Below are positions 33,062 to 44,190 of a stretch of 64,000 bases of DNA, one piece after another. The notes under the pieces were generated by a model. That model was not told where the DNA came from and did not search any database. It saw only the letters and a program-made list of their open reading frames with translations. The stretch is from Diatrype stigma (taxonomy: Eukaryota; Ascomycota; Sordariomycetes; Xylariales; Diatrypaceae): positions 124,001-188,000 of the forward strand of contig JAKJXP020000024.1 in the NCBI GenBank assembly GCA_022225965.2. Reading direction: 5' to 3'. How positions within the stretch are numbered: the first letter of the stretch is position 1; each line of letters starts with the position of its first letter. The position numbers and the translations under genes are program-made.

Positions 33062-34130
33062 GTACTCGAGGGGTGTTGTGGTGATATGCAATATGCACGC
33101 AAAGATAGAAGTAAACAGAGATCCAGATCAGTTCCAAGCGCCCTTCTCTGCTCAGCTCCAGTCCCGAGGAATTCGACTGCTTGCCCTAGCAAGCCAAGAC
33201 GATATTGATGGGACTAGAGATCTGACAAGAAGTATCGCGGGACAAGACACCTTGGTTCTCGCAGTGGAAGAAACCTTGCAGGCACAGGATTTATGTATTG
33301 TGTACGCGACGTTCTTCGCAGTTGGACCTATCGATCAAATCAGTAGAATGGGTGAAAGAAGAAGAGACGGACCTCAGTCTAGGCAGCTTTGGAAATATAT
33401 CGATGGTGTGTGTTGACAATGGGGAAGGAGCGCGACGTGTGACCTCTTATCAGATTGTATCGATGATACAACAGGACCTTAGAAGTATTCGGATAACAAT
33501 ACCTGCGTGTATTGGAAGTGTTCAAGTCCTCGGCTGTATGTGGACTCGAGACTGGACTATTCGATGCTTTCTTTAGTAGCAAGCGGTTCGGTGACAGAAG
33601 GTCAAGTAGGTAGTATCTGCTTCCATGTAGGGGTGGTAGCGGATAAGGCGATGCAGTATGAAGCATTGTCAGGTAGGTAATCCAGATGTAAGTAGCTAGT
33701 ACTAGGCACATAACGACCCGAGTAATCAAGAAACCCTGAACCTCGAAGGCCTGTGGCAGGTGACATTGTAGGGGTAGCTTGGACTTCAGGTGGTCAATGT
33801 TCAGTCCATCAACACCTACTGGGGGCGTGACTGCCTGATGAAAGTGAATGCAGGTGCTTAGGGAAGGTACCCAAGTGTTCCGATGTCCTTTCTCTGCTAT
33901 GATGCCTTCCCTTACCTGAACAGTGACATACATCTATGACGCGGGCGTGTATGTTCTTAGCTAACGTCTGTCTAGTACCTTAGGCATATGCTATTTCGTA
34001 TCACCACATGGAGTTGCGGGTTATTTGCACGATCCACACAGTCAAAGATTTCTAATATCATATGGACAATAGGGGGAATTGTGTCCGAGGACCATACAAA
34101 ACGATCAGAAGGGCTTGTTGGGAGGAAGCT
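33062..34130. other. Intergenic between RNase H-like start and NLR stop
   Basis: Contains the promoter and leader of the RNase H-like gene and the NLR 3' UTR. A frame of about 118 codons on the plus strand (33060-33416) has no family resemblance and is not called. Confidence 0.4.
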
Positions 34131-36093
34131 TCATAACCTGTGTGTCTGACCACTTCGTACCATCTCCAACAAGGCCCGGCGACGTCGTCTATCTTCGCCA
34201 AGAGTAGCTCCATATCTCTCAAGGATTTGCACCACCTGTAAAGGCTCTTCGCCTTCAAGCGCATCGTCCAGAGCAGTGCCAAAGTAAGCTGTCTCCAGAT
34301 TCGGTAGAGCGCCATGTTGCAGTAGTAGGCGGACTACCTCCAGGTGGCTAGCTCCCGGACGTGCGGCAAGATGAAGCGGCGGCCTCGTATATATAGACCC
34401 ATACCCCTTGTTGGGGTCGGCACCAGACTCCAAGAACAACTTGCAGATGTCGACATGGTTTCGGTCAGCCACGAGAGTCAGGAGATTGTTGGCAATCCAT
34501 CTCTTGTCAGTGTCTCGCAGGCGGCCGGACCTGAACCACACCTGTACGACATCGGCGATGCCGAAGAAGCAGCAGGTGAAAATTGGCGCTTGTTGAGGGT
34601 TTATACAATAGAGCTTCGCTGTCGAGGCGAAGTCACCGCTGCCGAGCCATGTGGCGAGTAGCGGGTACAGTCGGCCTGGCACGAATGGATCTGCAAAAAC
34701 CCGCGGAAAGTATTTTCTAAGCCCTTCGTCTTTCACGTCGTACCCGGAGTACCCCCAGTCCTCATACCACCTGGATGCATAGAGGATCATGCCTGGATGG
34801 AGCTTCTTCTGACTGAACAGGCTCTTCAAGCAGAGTCGGGCGGTGAAGAGGTGTGCCTGGGCTTGCGTCCAATGGTTTGTCTCAAAGTACTCCTGGACCG
34901 ATAGGTGGGCGAGGCGGAATACAGGCGAAGGAGTCTCTGCGATTTCGACCAGATTGTGACAAACGTCTAGGATGTAGTCGACGGTTACCTCGCTTTCGTA
35001 CGCATCGGGATCGTACATGTCCATGTCCAGGGAAATCATCCGAGCTATGGTCTCAGGGGTTGAAGGAACAGATGAACGCCCTGAGCACATAATCAGCTGG
35101 AAAGCCCGGTCAGCAACCTCGCCAGCGCTGCCTTCCCTTTCCTGAATGATCCTATAAACTGTGTTGTAGGCCGCTGAAAGATCTCGTGGGATATCCTTCA
35201 AATATTGGAGGATGTCTCTTTCTAGCTTTAGCTTCAGGAGGCCATCAATCATCAGTTTGGCCCACATGAACCTACAACTTCGTCAGCACGTCCATATGTT
35301 TACAAGATTGACTATACGAGGGTATTCCAGGATATAGGTTCCGTATCCTTCGCTATAGAAACAATACTAAAAGGGCATTGGCGCAGGTGCAAGAGAAATG
35401 CTACTCACATCCCCTGGCTCTTCCTAGCGAACGTCGACAGGATTTCACCTCGAACCCCTGAGCTTAAACTTCCGCTAAACCGCTTATGCGCCTCGATTTT
35501 TGAAACGACAAACCTCTCAATGTCTTCTTGATTGTTATGAGCTGCAATTCGCAAATTGCTGCTAGAGCTGTACCGGTCCTTGATATCGTCATCCTCGCGG
35601 CTAGCAATAAAGAGCTTGAGCGAATGGGGATTGCGCCGCACGAGCTCGTCGATCGCGTCGAGAAGCCGCATCCTCCCGTCCTTGTCGCACTCGTCGAGGC
35701 CATCGAGAACGATGTACGTTTGCCGGTACGCGCTCACAAGCTGCAGGAGCAGCGACAGAGCCTCGTCCCAAAAGAGTCGGTCGGAGGCAAATTCCGCCAG
35801 CTCTTTCTTTGCGTACATTTCTGCAGTGCATGTCATGATCTTTTCATGGTTCCTCGCGACCGAGAGCTGCCGCACGAGACTGCACATTATGGATTGCGGA
35901 TCTTGGTGAGACGGTCGGTTGCGATCACAGAAGAAGTAGGCCAGCCCAACATCGTCCCGCCACCGAAAGTAGTGCTGAAGTGAATCGACGACTTTGCTCG
36001 ATAGGTTTGTTTTTCCAGCACCGGCTATCGAAGGTCAGGAGCTGCTCGTCATCCCCCCCCCCCCCCTTNNNNNNNNNNTTTTTTTTTTCTTTA

Positions 36094-36124
<31 letters not shown>

Positions 36125-37529
36125 TTCTTTCTCTAGGATTCAACTTACGAATACCATGAAGCCAGAGGATGCCCGAGTCTGCTTGATCCAGCCATTCTTC
36201 GTATGTCGGATGCTCTAGTAGCCACTGGCAAGTCCCTGGCACTCTCCCCTCTCTGACATTGTTCAAATCTGACTCATAGGAAACATCGGAGATCCACTGT
36301 AATACCTTGACGTCGCGCTCCCTTGCGGACTGCACCCACATTGCCTGGAGCAAGCCTCCCTGCCAAAGGAGCTTGTTGTCGAGGAACCAGCATAGATCGT
36401 GATAGCGACTTCTAGATTCTTGTCTTGATTCATCGTTGAGCTGCCAGTCACAGACCCCAGCGGCTAAGTCGACCCGCCTCTCCAGATCATCGATGGCGGA
36501 GAGCTGGTCAGCTAGCTTGCGCGTGTCAAAGGCCGCTCGAATCATCTGCTTAGGTATACTTGACTCCAAACAGATGACACATTGGGCAAGGAACGACAAG
36601 GTTCTCGCGAAGAGAGCCACCATTGAAGATCTTAGTAAAGTGCGTGCATCATTATTAGATCCTCCACCCGGGGGGCTCGGAACAGCTGTTCTCCCCAAGA
36701 AGAGGCGGAAGTATACATCGCAGCGGAGATAAAGCTGTGTCACTCGCTCGATTCCAAGCACGATTTCTGCCGCTTGCTCGCTCGCTGCTACCACGGTCTG
36801 TTGCCCTCCTTATCAGAAATCAGCATAGGTTGAACAGCAGAGGCTACTCGCCTGTAAAAGGAACCGCACAACAGCCCAAGGGAGAGCAGCATGTTGTGGA
36901 TCAAAGCTCGAGATGACATCGCCAACCTCCCTGAACCGATGCAGAGTTTTGACAATTCTCTCAAACCCATCCCTGAGGTTCCATTGTCGACCTAATAACG
37001 TTATATTGGTCGTGGCGGCTGTATGCTGCTTTTCGGCTGCTAAGTTCCGTAGTACTTCGAGAATCTGGACCCCGTTGGTGTTTCCGCCAGCGTAACGGCT
37101 TTGAGAGAGGACCGCAAGACGTTTCAGTGTGCCCGCGTATATCTTCTCCTGGGCAGAGCCTGCTGCAAGCTGTTCAAGGGCTTGGTCCCAGATCGGTTGG
37201 ATATTGTCCCTCTCCACCCCTCGGTCTTCCGGAAGATCTATTGCGAGGAAAGGGGCAGATTCACCAGATGTATGGTTGTGTACTGTCACCAGCGCCCTTT
37301 CTTCTACTGTTAAGAGACAATCATTCTCCCCTTTATTCTCGGAATGCAACAGGACCTGGTTGAAAGACGAAGATGGCTGCCTGCCTTGGGAAGTAGTATC
37401 AGGCTTCAAAGGCGATGATTCTTGGCAATGCTCCTTTTTCTTTTTTGCTGGCGCGAAAGCTGTAGGACTGCCTAAATGAGAGATTATTATAGCTTTCCAT
37501 TTCTCCCGCTTGCGCGTCGAAACAGCCAT
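34131..37529 (-). CDS. NLR-like protein: NACHT NTPase with N-terminal fungal domain and C-terminal ankyrin repeats
   Basis: STAND-class signalling NTPase of the type linked to fungal allorecognition and innate immunity. Exons 37529-36852, 36797-36149, 36024-35409 and 35271-34131 give 1027 residues. The N-terminal part (about 100-400) has SSFDPQHAALPWAVVRFLLQ, characteristic of the domain preceding NACHT in many fungal NLRs (DUF7708-like as I recall it). The Walker A motif GIPGAGKTNLS (441-451) spans an intron and the Walker B motif is LDGLDEC (about 549-555). A helical region follows (LVEIAETPSPVFRLAHLSVQ). About three ankyrin-like repeats (920-1000; VDICKLFLESGADPN, PLHLAARPGASHLEVVRLLL) end the protein. 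Intron 1 needs a GC donor (CAG|GCGAGT). Intron 2 contains the 10 N gap and homopolymers, so its length is unreliable, but the coding parts are intact. Confidence 0.85.
36053..36127. other. Assembly gap (10 N) in homopolymer tract within NLR intron 2
   Basis: A C run (36053-36066) runs into 10 N (36069-36078) and then a long T-rich tract. The NLR intron 2 donor (GTAAGT, minus strand) and acceptor (CGATAG) lie on either side, so the gap is intronic. True intron length is unknown. Confidence 0.95.
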
Positions 37530-38341
37530 CTCTGTTGATATTATGGAGGCCTAGGGATATTCATGATTTGAATGCCATGGTCCATAGTCTTGGAGGGTTC
37601 TGTGTCGAAGGTATTATCTTCAGCCAGAGGCGGTGGTCCGCGGCCTACAACGAGGCTACGAGCACTGCCCGACACCACCTTACCTGGATAAGCCCCATGA
37701 TGTCTTCGTTCTTAGTCATGTATGCTTTCAAGAGCATGTATCAAGGCCCGATCGCTGCAAGTACTGCGAATGAGATGGTCTGACTGCAGAAGCAGATTGC
37801 GCATGTGGTGCTGGTTTTCCTGCACTGCCCCTGAATTCTAGCGAGTGAGAACTGGAGCTTGTCGAGGAGGACTGGGGTCGAGTGGGGCCGAGAAGAAGCC
37901 TGCATCACGAACCACGATAAACACGTTCTTATAAGTTGTGCCACTTAGCCTAACAGTAAACCTGGTGTCTTCAGGTAGACATCTGCTTGTCCATCACGAG
38001 AGATCGGGAAGATGAGGGCATGATGATCTCGGCATAGTACCAACAGCATGATAGCCTGCGAGCAGCTCCGCCTAGACACACCTATCTAGGGTCATCAACA
38101 CAAGGGATCAGATATGGACTCACCATCGCCCTCGTAGCTACATGATTTGGTAGCCTTTCCCGCAACGCCACATCCCTCAACACGTAGGTGGTTAAACCGA
38201 AACGTCGAAAGGCAAACAGACAATACAGTAAACAGACAGCTTTTTGAAACCGACCCAGCAGTCAAGCAAGAGCTAATACGAGTCCCTTCCCCCCGCCACA
38301 ACACACGCCTCGAACACCCGCGTAAAAGTTCGATTTGCCTA
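37530..38341. other. Intergenic, NLR promoter and SRAP 3' side
   Basis: The NLR gene starts at the left edge and the SRAP gene ends at the right edge, both on the minus strand, so this is the NLR promoter region. No gene is recognised. Confidence 0.45.
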
Positions 38342-40220
38342 TCATGAGCTATTCGCGAAGAAGTTCGTGATCTTCTGCGTGCCGGGCTCTTTCGGTTTCC
38401 TGGGGCTCTTGGTGCCGTTGCTAGTGGCGCTAATCTTCGGCTTACTACTGCGGCTGCTACTACTCTTTGCAGGAGATGTCGTTGCTGTTGTGTTTTCTTT
38501 CTTCTTCTTCGTCGGTGGGACTTCTTCGGCAACGTCATCATTGTCCTCTGCCTCTCTCTTGACACCGCCAGTACCAGTGGCACGAGTAGAAACAGCCTTC
38601 ATGCTCTGGCTAACAGTGCTTGGCTCCTCACCTCCCACCTTCTCCGCCTTTGTTTCGTCTTCGGTGGTGAAACCCTCTTCTTTGGTAACCTCGACTTCAG
38701 GCTGCTGGTGCTTCTGCATCGTCTCTTCCTTCAATTCCTCCTTTACTCGTGAGGAGGGCAGCGTACCATCCTCGTTTCCCGCGCCTCCGCTTTTCTTCGC
38801 GGTAGCAGCAGCCCCCTTGGCAAAGAAATTCGCAATGTTGTTCTTGTTCTCCTTGCTATCGACGGGAATAACGAAGGACGGCGAGTTGTTGCCGACCTTG
38901 CCGACTTCCTTGCTGACGGGGTAGACGTCGAGCTCGCCTTCGAAGGGCTTCAGCAGGGATTGCAGCTCCTACGTCGCGTACACACGTCAGTAAGCCCTTG
39001 ATTGATGGGATGCCGAAAGCCCCAGAACCGATAGCCGCCATGTGCGAGATGGACCTGCATGACGGCTAGAAATGAAGAAAAGAAGTGGCTCAACGCACCT
39101 TGGACCACTCGTGGCGCTTCGGGTCAAGCCACGTACGCAGTGCCTCCGATCCATTCTCAAGAATGACCGGCATGCGGTCGTGCAGAAAGCTGAGCTGCTT
39201 GTTCGAGTCGGTTGTGATGATAGTATACGTGTAATTTTTTCTCTGGTGCCCCTCGTCTTCTACGGCACGGGAATATTATCCAATCAGTAGGCATATACCA
39301 GTGAACCATCGACCAGGTAGACAGAAGGATGGAAAGGGACGCCAGAATGAAAGAAGACAGAAAAGGATGATAGGGGAGACACGAAAAAAGCAGAACCCAC
39401 TCTCATACTGCACGACATCCCACAAGCCGGCAAAGCACATGAGCTTGCCATCGCGCCGCCTGACGAAGTGCGGGACCTTCTCGCCGCCTTTCCCGCTGCC
39501 CTTCTTCAGCCACTCGTAGAAGCCCTGCGCGACGACGACGCAGCGCTTGCGCGCCTTCATCGAGGCCCACATGCTTCCGCCGCCGCTCTGGGCTGCCAGG
39601 GAGTCGTCGCGGCAGTTGATCGTCTTCATCATGGCGCCGTAGTCCGGGTTGCGCTTGGTCCAGAACGGGATCAGGCCCCACTTCATCGCCTGGAGCTTGT
39701 ACCGGACCTCTTCCGACTTCTCCGCTTTCTCTCTGCCGCCGCCGCCGCCGCCGCCCTCATCAGCATCACCATCATCACGCTCCCCATCGCTGGCATGCTC
39801 TGCCTCCCCACTAGCAGCAGCACCGGTACCTTGACGCTGGCCATGACTGCGGCTGCGGCGGGGGCCCGCGCCCCAGTCCGGTACGTCGGCGCGGTAGACG
39901 ATGCCGTGATAGCCCGGGGCGAAGTTGTAGCTCTGCCTAGGTCTCGGTGGCGGCGGCGCGACATCGTTGTCACCGCCGCCGCGTGCCCCGTAACCATCAC
40001 CACCATCGTCATCGTCATCTTCCGGGTCTGGTGGCGCGTCGTAGACGGGCATGTTGTCCTGCTCCAGCATTTGGCGGACCTGTCCCGGCCGCTGTTATGG
40101 TAAGAAAGGTGTATCTCGTCATTGTATTCGGGTGGTAGAACAATCCAGTCCGCATTCAACTGGATAGATACATAAGGTAGGCATTGAACTCACCAGGGCT
40201 AGAGCGTAGCGCCCGCACAT
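38342..40220 (-). CDS. SRAP/HMCES abasic-site DNA-protein crosslink protein
   Basis: SOS-response-associated peptidase family protein. Family members shield abasic sites in single-stranded DNA by a thiazolidine link from Cys2. Exons 40220-40194, 40091-39401, 39259-39099 and 38968-38342 give 501 residues. The start [18 protein letters not shown] places the catalytic Cys at position 2. [39 protein letters not shown] (catalytic Glu) and [10 protein letters not shown] (catalytic His) are all present. Between residues of the core lies an acidic, glycine-rich insertion (about 20-110) that is longer than in human HMCES. The C-terminal 200 residues are charged and disordered, with a KKKK cluster, and end in [11 protein letters not shown], which fits a PCNA-interacting (PIP) box. 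It appears fully functional. Confidence 0.93.
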
Positions 40221-40960
40221 TGTGAAGAAGCAAGATGGAATCGAATCGACCTGCTTTCGTTCTTCTTTTACCGAGTCAAACGAGCAGTTTGTTTGCTACA
40301 ATGAACTAAGGCGATACTTAGTAGTGCACTGGCATTATGAACCTTGGAAGGAAGTGTTGGTGGGACCGTGTTGGTGGTGCTGTCGCGAGGGTTTTTGCGG
40401 CCAAGAGGATGCGGGAGTGAGTTTCCGCGTAATGATGACGGAATTGGCGAGCTAAAGGTCTCGCGTCCCCGGCACGCTGTCAGGTGATCACTGCAAGTGG
40501 TACATGCGCTGCTCGCGAGAGCTACCTAGAACATTTGATTGAATGAATGAACGCAAGGCAAGCAAATTGCTCGAGTTACTGGGCTACCACATATAGGCAA
40601 TGGAGAATAGGACCGCGCTATAATCATAGAGCAGTCTGCCTTTATTTGTCGCCTAGTTTGATTACTTGGTCACATCGTTGAGGTAGTGCGATACTGCCTT
40701 ACGCGAGTCAGGCTTCTTACTCAGGGGTCATGTCTCAGAAAGGGTTGGACTAGCATTGTAGAAATGGCAAAGCATTTCATTCCGTAGGTATTGAGTAATT
40801 TTGTCAACCATTCCACGCCAAACCATGCAGAAATTCGTCGTAAAGCACACCCTTGCCCTTCCAGTTCCAGTTGCATACCGTCTTCGTGACACATCGAACG
40901 AAATAGACGCAATGCAAGACCAACCCAAAGCCAAGCCAGGCCAAGCCGAGCTTTTTTCGT
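40221..40960. other. Intergenic, SRAP promoter and eL18 3' UTR
   Basis: No gene is recognised. It lies upstream of the SRAP start (minus strand) and downstream of the eL18 stop. Confidence 0.45.
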
Positions 40961-41904
40961 TTACACCTTGAAACCTCTTGAGCGTCTGCGACCACGGGCA
41001 CGCTCGAACTTGCGGCCCTTGGACTGGACGTAGGGCTTCTTGTTCTTGTGGGGACCGAAGCCGAAGTGCTTGACGGCCTCGCGGGAGTTCTTGGGGCCAC
41101 GGATCAGCAGGGTGTTGCTGCCAGTGGGGGCACGCAGCGCCAGCTGGTCGAGGGTCAGGGCCTCGCCGCCAGCCGCGATGATGCGGCTGCGAGCCGTGGC
41201 AGTGAATCGCAGAGCAGCGATCGACACCTTGGGGACCTCCAGAAGACGGTTGTCATCGGTGATGGTGCCGACAACGACGATGGTCTTGCCCTCGGTGTCC
41301 TTGTTGATCTGGGACTTGACGCGGGAGAGGGAAACGGGAGGCCGGTTGATCTGGGAGAGTAGTCTGTTAGCATGAAAGATGCGGCAGGCGTCGGTTTCGG
41401 CATCTTGGTCTTACGCGGGACATAAACAGGCGGCGGAGGACGACCTTGTTGAAGGCAGAGTCGGTTCGGCCTATACGGAGAAAATTTTTATTAGTACACT
41501 GACGTGAGCCATCTCGGTTGCGGTTGCGAGCAATCCATTCCGAGAGCTAATAGCAAAGGAGGCTGCGACTTACGAGCCAGGAAGCGGTAGAGCTTCACCA
41601 GGAGCTTGAGGTAGACATTGTCACTCTTGGGCGCCTTGCGGTGAGTGTTGCGCACGTGGTGGCGATCGAGATCAATACCTATTTAGAGCGAAAAAGCCAG
41701 TCAGCTTTATTATTCATGCATGCTCTGTCAGGATCATCATCCAAGTTCGGAAAGAATTGGATGAGTGTTTCCTTGCGCAAAGGACGAGAAAGGCCTGAGG
41801 AATTGGCAACAGCGACATCCGAATGGACGAAGCATTGCCAGTCCGACAGGATCTCAATCCTTCACTTGCACACGAAGACTCCAAATAGATAAAGACGTAC
41901 CCAT
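40961..41904 (-). CDS. rpl18: 60S ribosomal protein eL18
   Basis: Structural protein of the large ribosomal subunit. Exons 41904-41901, 41678-41574, 41470-41415 and 41350-40961 give 184 residues (yeast 186). The first exon is only 4 nt (ATG plus one base), a layout common in fungal ribosomal protein genes. The protein reads [20 protein letters not shown], then [14 protein letters not shown], then [32 protein letters not shown] and the basic end [11 protein letters not shown], all strongly conserved. The long intron 1 (222 nt) is typical of ribosomal protein genes and may carry regulatory sequence. Confidence 0.97.
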
Positions 41905-42813
41905 CTTGGCGGCGGCGGGTTGGCTGTTGTCGTGGTGGTTAGTAGACGGTGGTTGAGGACTCGAAAAATATCAAGAGTGGAACTCGTCCAAAAGTTAAAA
42001 AGTTGGGAGTAGTAAAGAATATCCAATGCGGATTGTGTGGGCGGATGAGCGGTGGCAGTTGGCAGTTTGTTAGGGTTGACTGCCACTGCTGGGCAGACGG
42101 GCGGGCTGGGGGGTAGGTACGAAGTACAAGGTCTGAGAGTGCAGGGGCACCTGCACCTGCAGTGTGGTTTGACTGTGGCTGTGGTACTGACGTGGCTTGA
42201 GGAAGGTGGCGTACCTAGGTAACAATGAATAAGAGGGGGGGGGGCCTCTTTACCGATGAGGTGCCTATAACTATTGGTGATATGCTTCGGCTTGTTGCAG
42301 AAAAGATAGCAAAATAACCCGATGTTCTGTTGTATTGAAACCCCGCGCTTGGTTGCTTTGCATCATGCCTTTGGTACCTACATATGTATGGATCTATAGA
42401 AGAGTTTCGCTCACAGCCAAGATGCGGCATCAATACTGCTCTAGACCAGGTACGTAGGTAGGCATGCACGCCATCGTTGCTGCTGAAGCCATCGTGTTCT
42501 ATGTGCCTGTCTAAACCTCCTCTATCGTAGGGTGAAAAAATTATTTTTAGTCTCCAACGGACGGTATCGTAGAAGATCAACCTGACTCTAGGCAGCCTCC
42601 ATTCCTCCCGGGACACCCATCTCGCATGGCGTGCGTTTCTTGAATCACGGTCTTCTCGCCATAGGTGCACAATGCATGCCCTGCATCTGTTGACATCCAG
42701 CACTTGACCTTGACCTTTGTGGTTTTTTTCCTTCTTCCTCTCTCTATAGGCCTGATTGATAGTATGCGAATACGATACGATACGATACGATACGTCTTCC
42801 CTCCTCCCCTTTT
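41905..42813. other. Intergenic, eL18 promoter and carrier 3' side
   Basis: The left part should hold the eL18 promoter. A G run at 42235-42244 is followed by a 95 bp stretch (42245-42339) that recurs identically at 61851-61945 beside an assembly gap. An ATACG pentanucleotide repeat lies at about 42769-42794. No gene is recognised. Confidence 0.5.
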
Positions 42814-44190
42814 CTATAATGTGACGGGCTCCGGTTGCTTCAACCCAACCAGGAAATCCCGTGTGACCTCGAAACTAAGCCAATTGGCCGCCATGCTGGG
42901 CGCGACTTTGAGCAGGTTGGGGAACAGGCCCTTGTATAAGCCTCTGATGCCCTCCTGGGTGACTATGACCCTGACGGCATCCCAGATAGACTTGTACTGG
43001 TAACCCATGCCAGACATCGTGTTGATCTGGAATCTTCGACGTAATACATCGCTGCGTGGAAACGAGAGGTAAGCAGAATGCCGGGCTAGATTGGCTAGTT
43101 GGTCACTGGGAGGGTGGGCTTAACTCACAATGGGTATGTGCAAGTCTGCGCGACCGCACCGGACACCGCGCCCGCGAGGAGTTTCCGGCCGGCGTTCGGG
43201 TTCTGGTCACCCTCGGGCGTAAGGTATTTCCGGACAAATTCGTATGTCATGAAGTTCAGCCCAACCTATGCGAACGTAAGCAACTGCCGTCTGGCTACGG
43301 TAAGCGCGATCTCGGAACTTGGAACATACATATGGGGCGACACCGGCGACTGTAGGTATTATGCCCCGGTACAATGCAAGCACCCCCCCTTCCTCTTTAT
43401 ACATGGTGACCATAGTAGTCCACATCCCTGGAAGCTTGCCATCTCTTGGTTTTTCGCGCAGGGCGGCGAACGACGCCGATTGAATAGACAGTCGTGTGCG
43501 CACGATGTCAAGAGGGTAAGTGAAGACGACCGAGGTGATGCCTGCCACGCCTCCGCATAACAGTCTCTCGAGGGGTGCCAGAGGGGCATCGGGGTATTTC
43601 TCAAAGAAGTGCTAGCGAAGCGCATGGTCAGTCAATGGCTGAACTCACCTCATGAAAATCACGAGAACTAGAAGCGTCTATATAGACACACAAGCTGACG
43701 GAGTTGGTGAGGACTGGTCGGTTGACTTACCCGCTTGTAGAGGTTGTAGCTGCCGAACTGAACGGCCGAGTAGGGGACGATGCGAATGCAGTTGGTGCCA
43801 TTGCCGGCCATAAATCCCCTCCAGCCCTCCTCTCTCCACATCTTGCCAAGCGCCTTCCCGACGGACAACTTATACTCGTTATGGCCGGCGCTCTGGACCT
43901 GAAACAATATCTTCAGGCGCTCCAGAGGGGAGACGACAGTGCGGGAGACCGCCCCGGCGACCCCACCAGCGCCAAAGGCCGCAACTACCGGCTGAGAAAC
44001 GAACTCTTGGAACTGGACCGTCCTCTTGCCCGGCGCATATTTGGCTCTGACAACATCTTCGGGGCTCTGTAACGGCCTGTGTCAGCTGCTGTCACCGCGA
44101 ATACGTATGTAGTAGGTAGGTAAGGGCTTGTCCGCGTGCGCGCCCCGGGCCATCCAACAGCCGGGAAATGTAGGAACGTACAGTCGCCAT
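42814..44190 (-). CDS. Mitochondrial carrier (SLC25), YPR011C-like nucleotide/APS-PAPS carrier
   Basis: Six-helix inner-membrane carrier. Exons 44190-44182 (9 nt), 44066-43731, 43611-43330, 43265-43129 and 43051-42814 give 333 residues (yeast YPR011C 326). The three carrier repeats are evident: [33 protein letters not shown] and [12 protein letters not shown] (assembled across a splice), each with P-x-[DE]-x-x-[RK]. The matrix-loop signatures [40 protein letters not shown] and [20 protein letters not shown] follow. The repeat sequences most resemble yeast YPR011C, shown to transport adenosine 5'-phosphosulfate and PAPS; coenzyme A carriers (Leu5/SLC25A42) are the nearest alternatives. The first coding exon is MAT only. 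Confidence 0.88.

Noticed and set aside
33060..33416. 118-codon plus-strand frame upstream of the RNase H-like gene
   Set aside because: No family similarity. It overlaps the start and probable 5' leader of the opposite-strand gene.
36053..36127. Homopolymer and N run as a disruption of the NLR gene
   Set aside because: The tract lies between a consensus donor and acceptor that join GIPGAGKT in phase, so the coding sequence is not broken.
38147..38347. 66-codon frame downstream of the SRAP stop
   Set aside because: Lies in the SRAP 3' UTR on the opposite strand with no domain or splice context.
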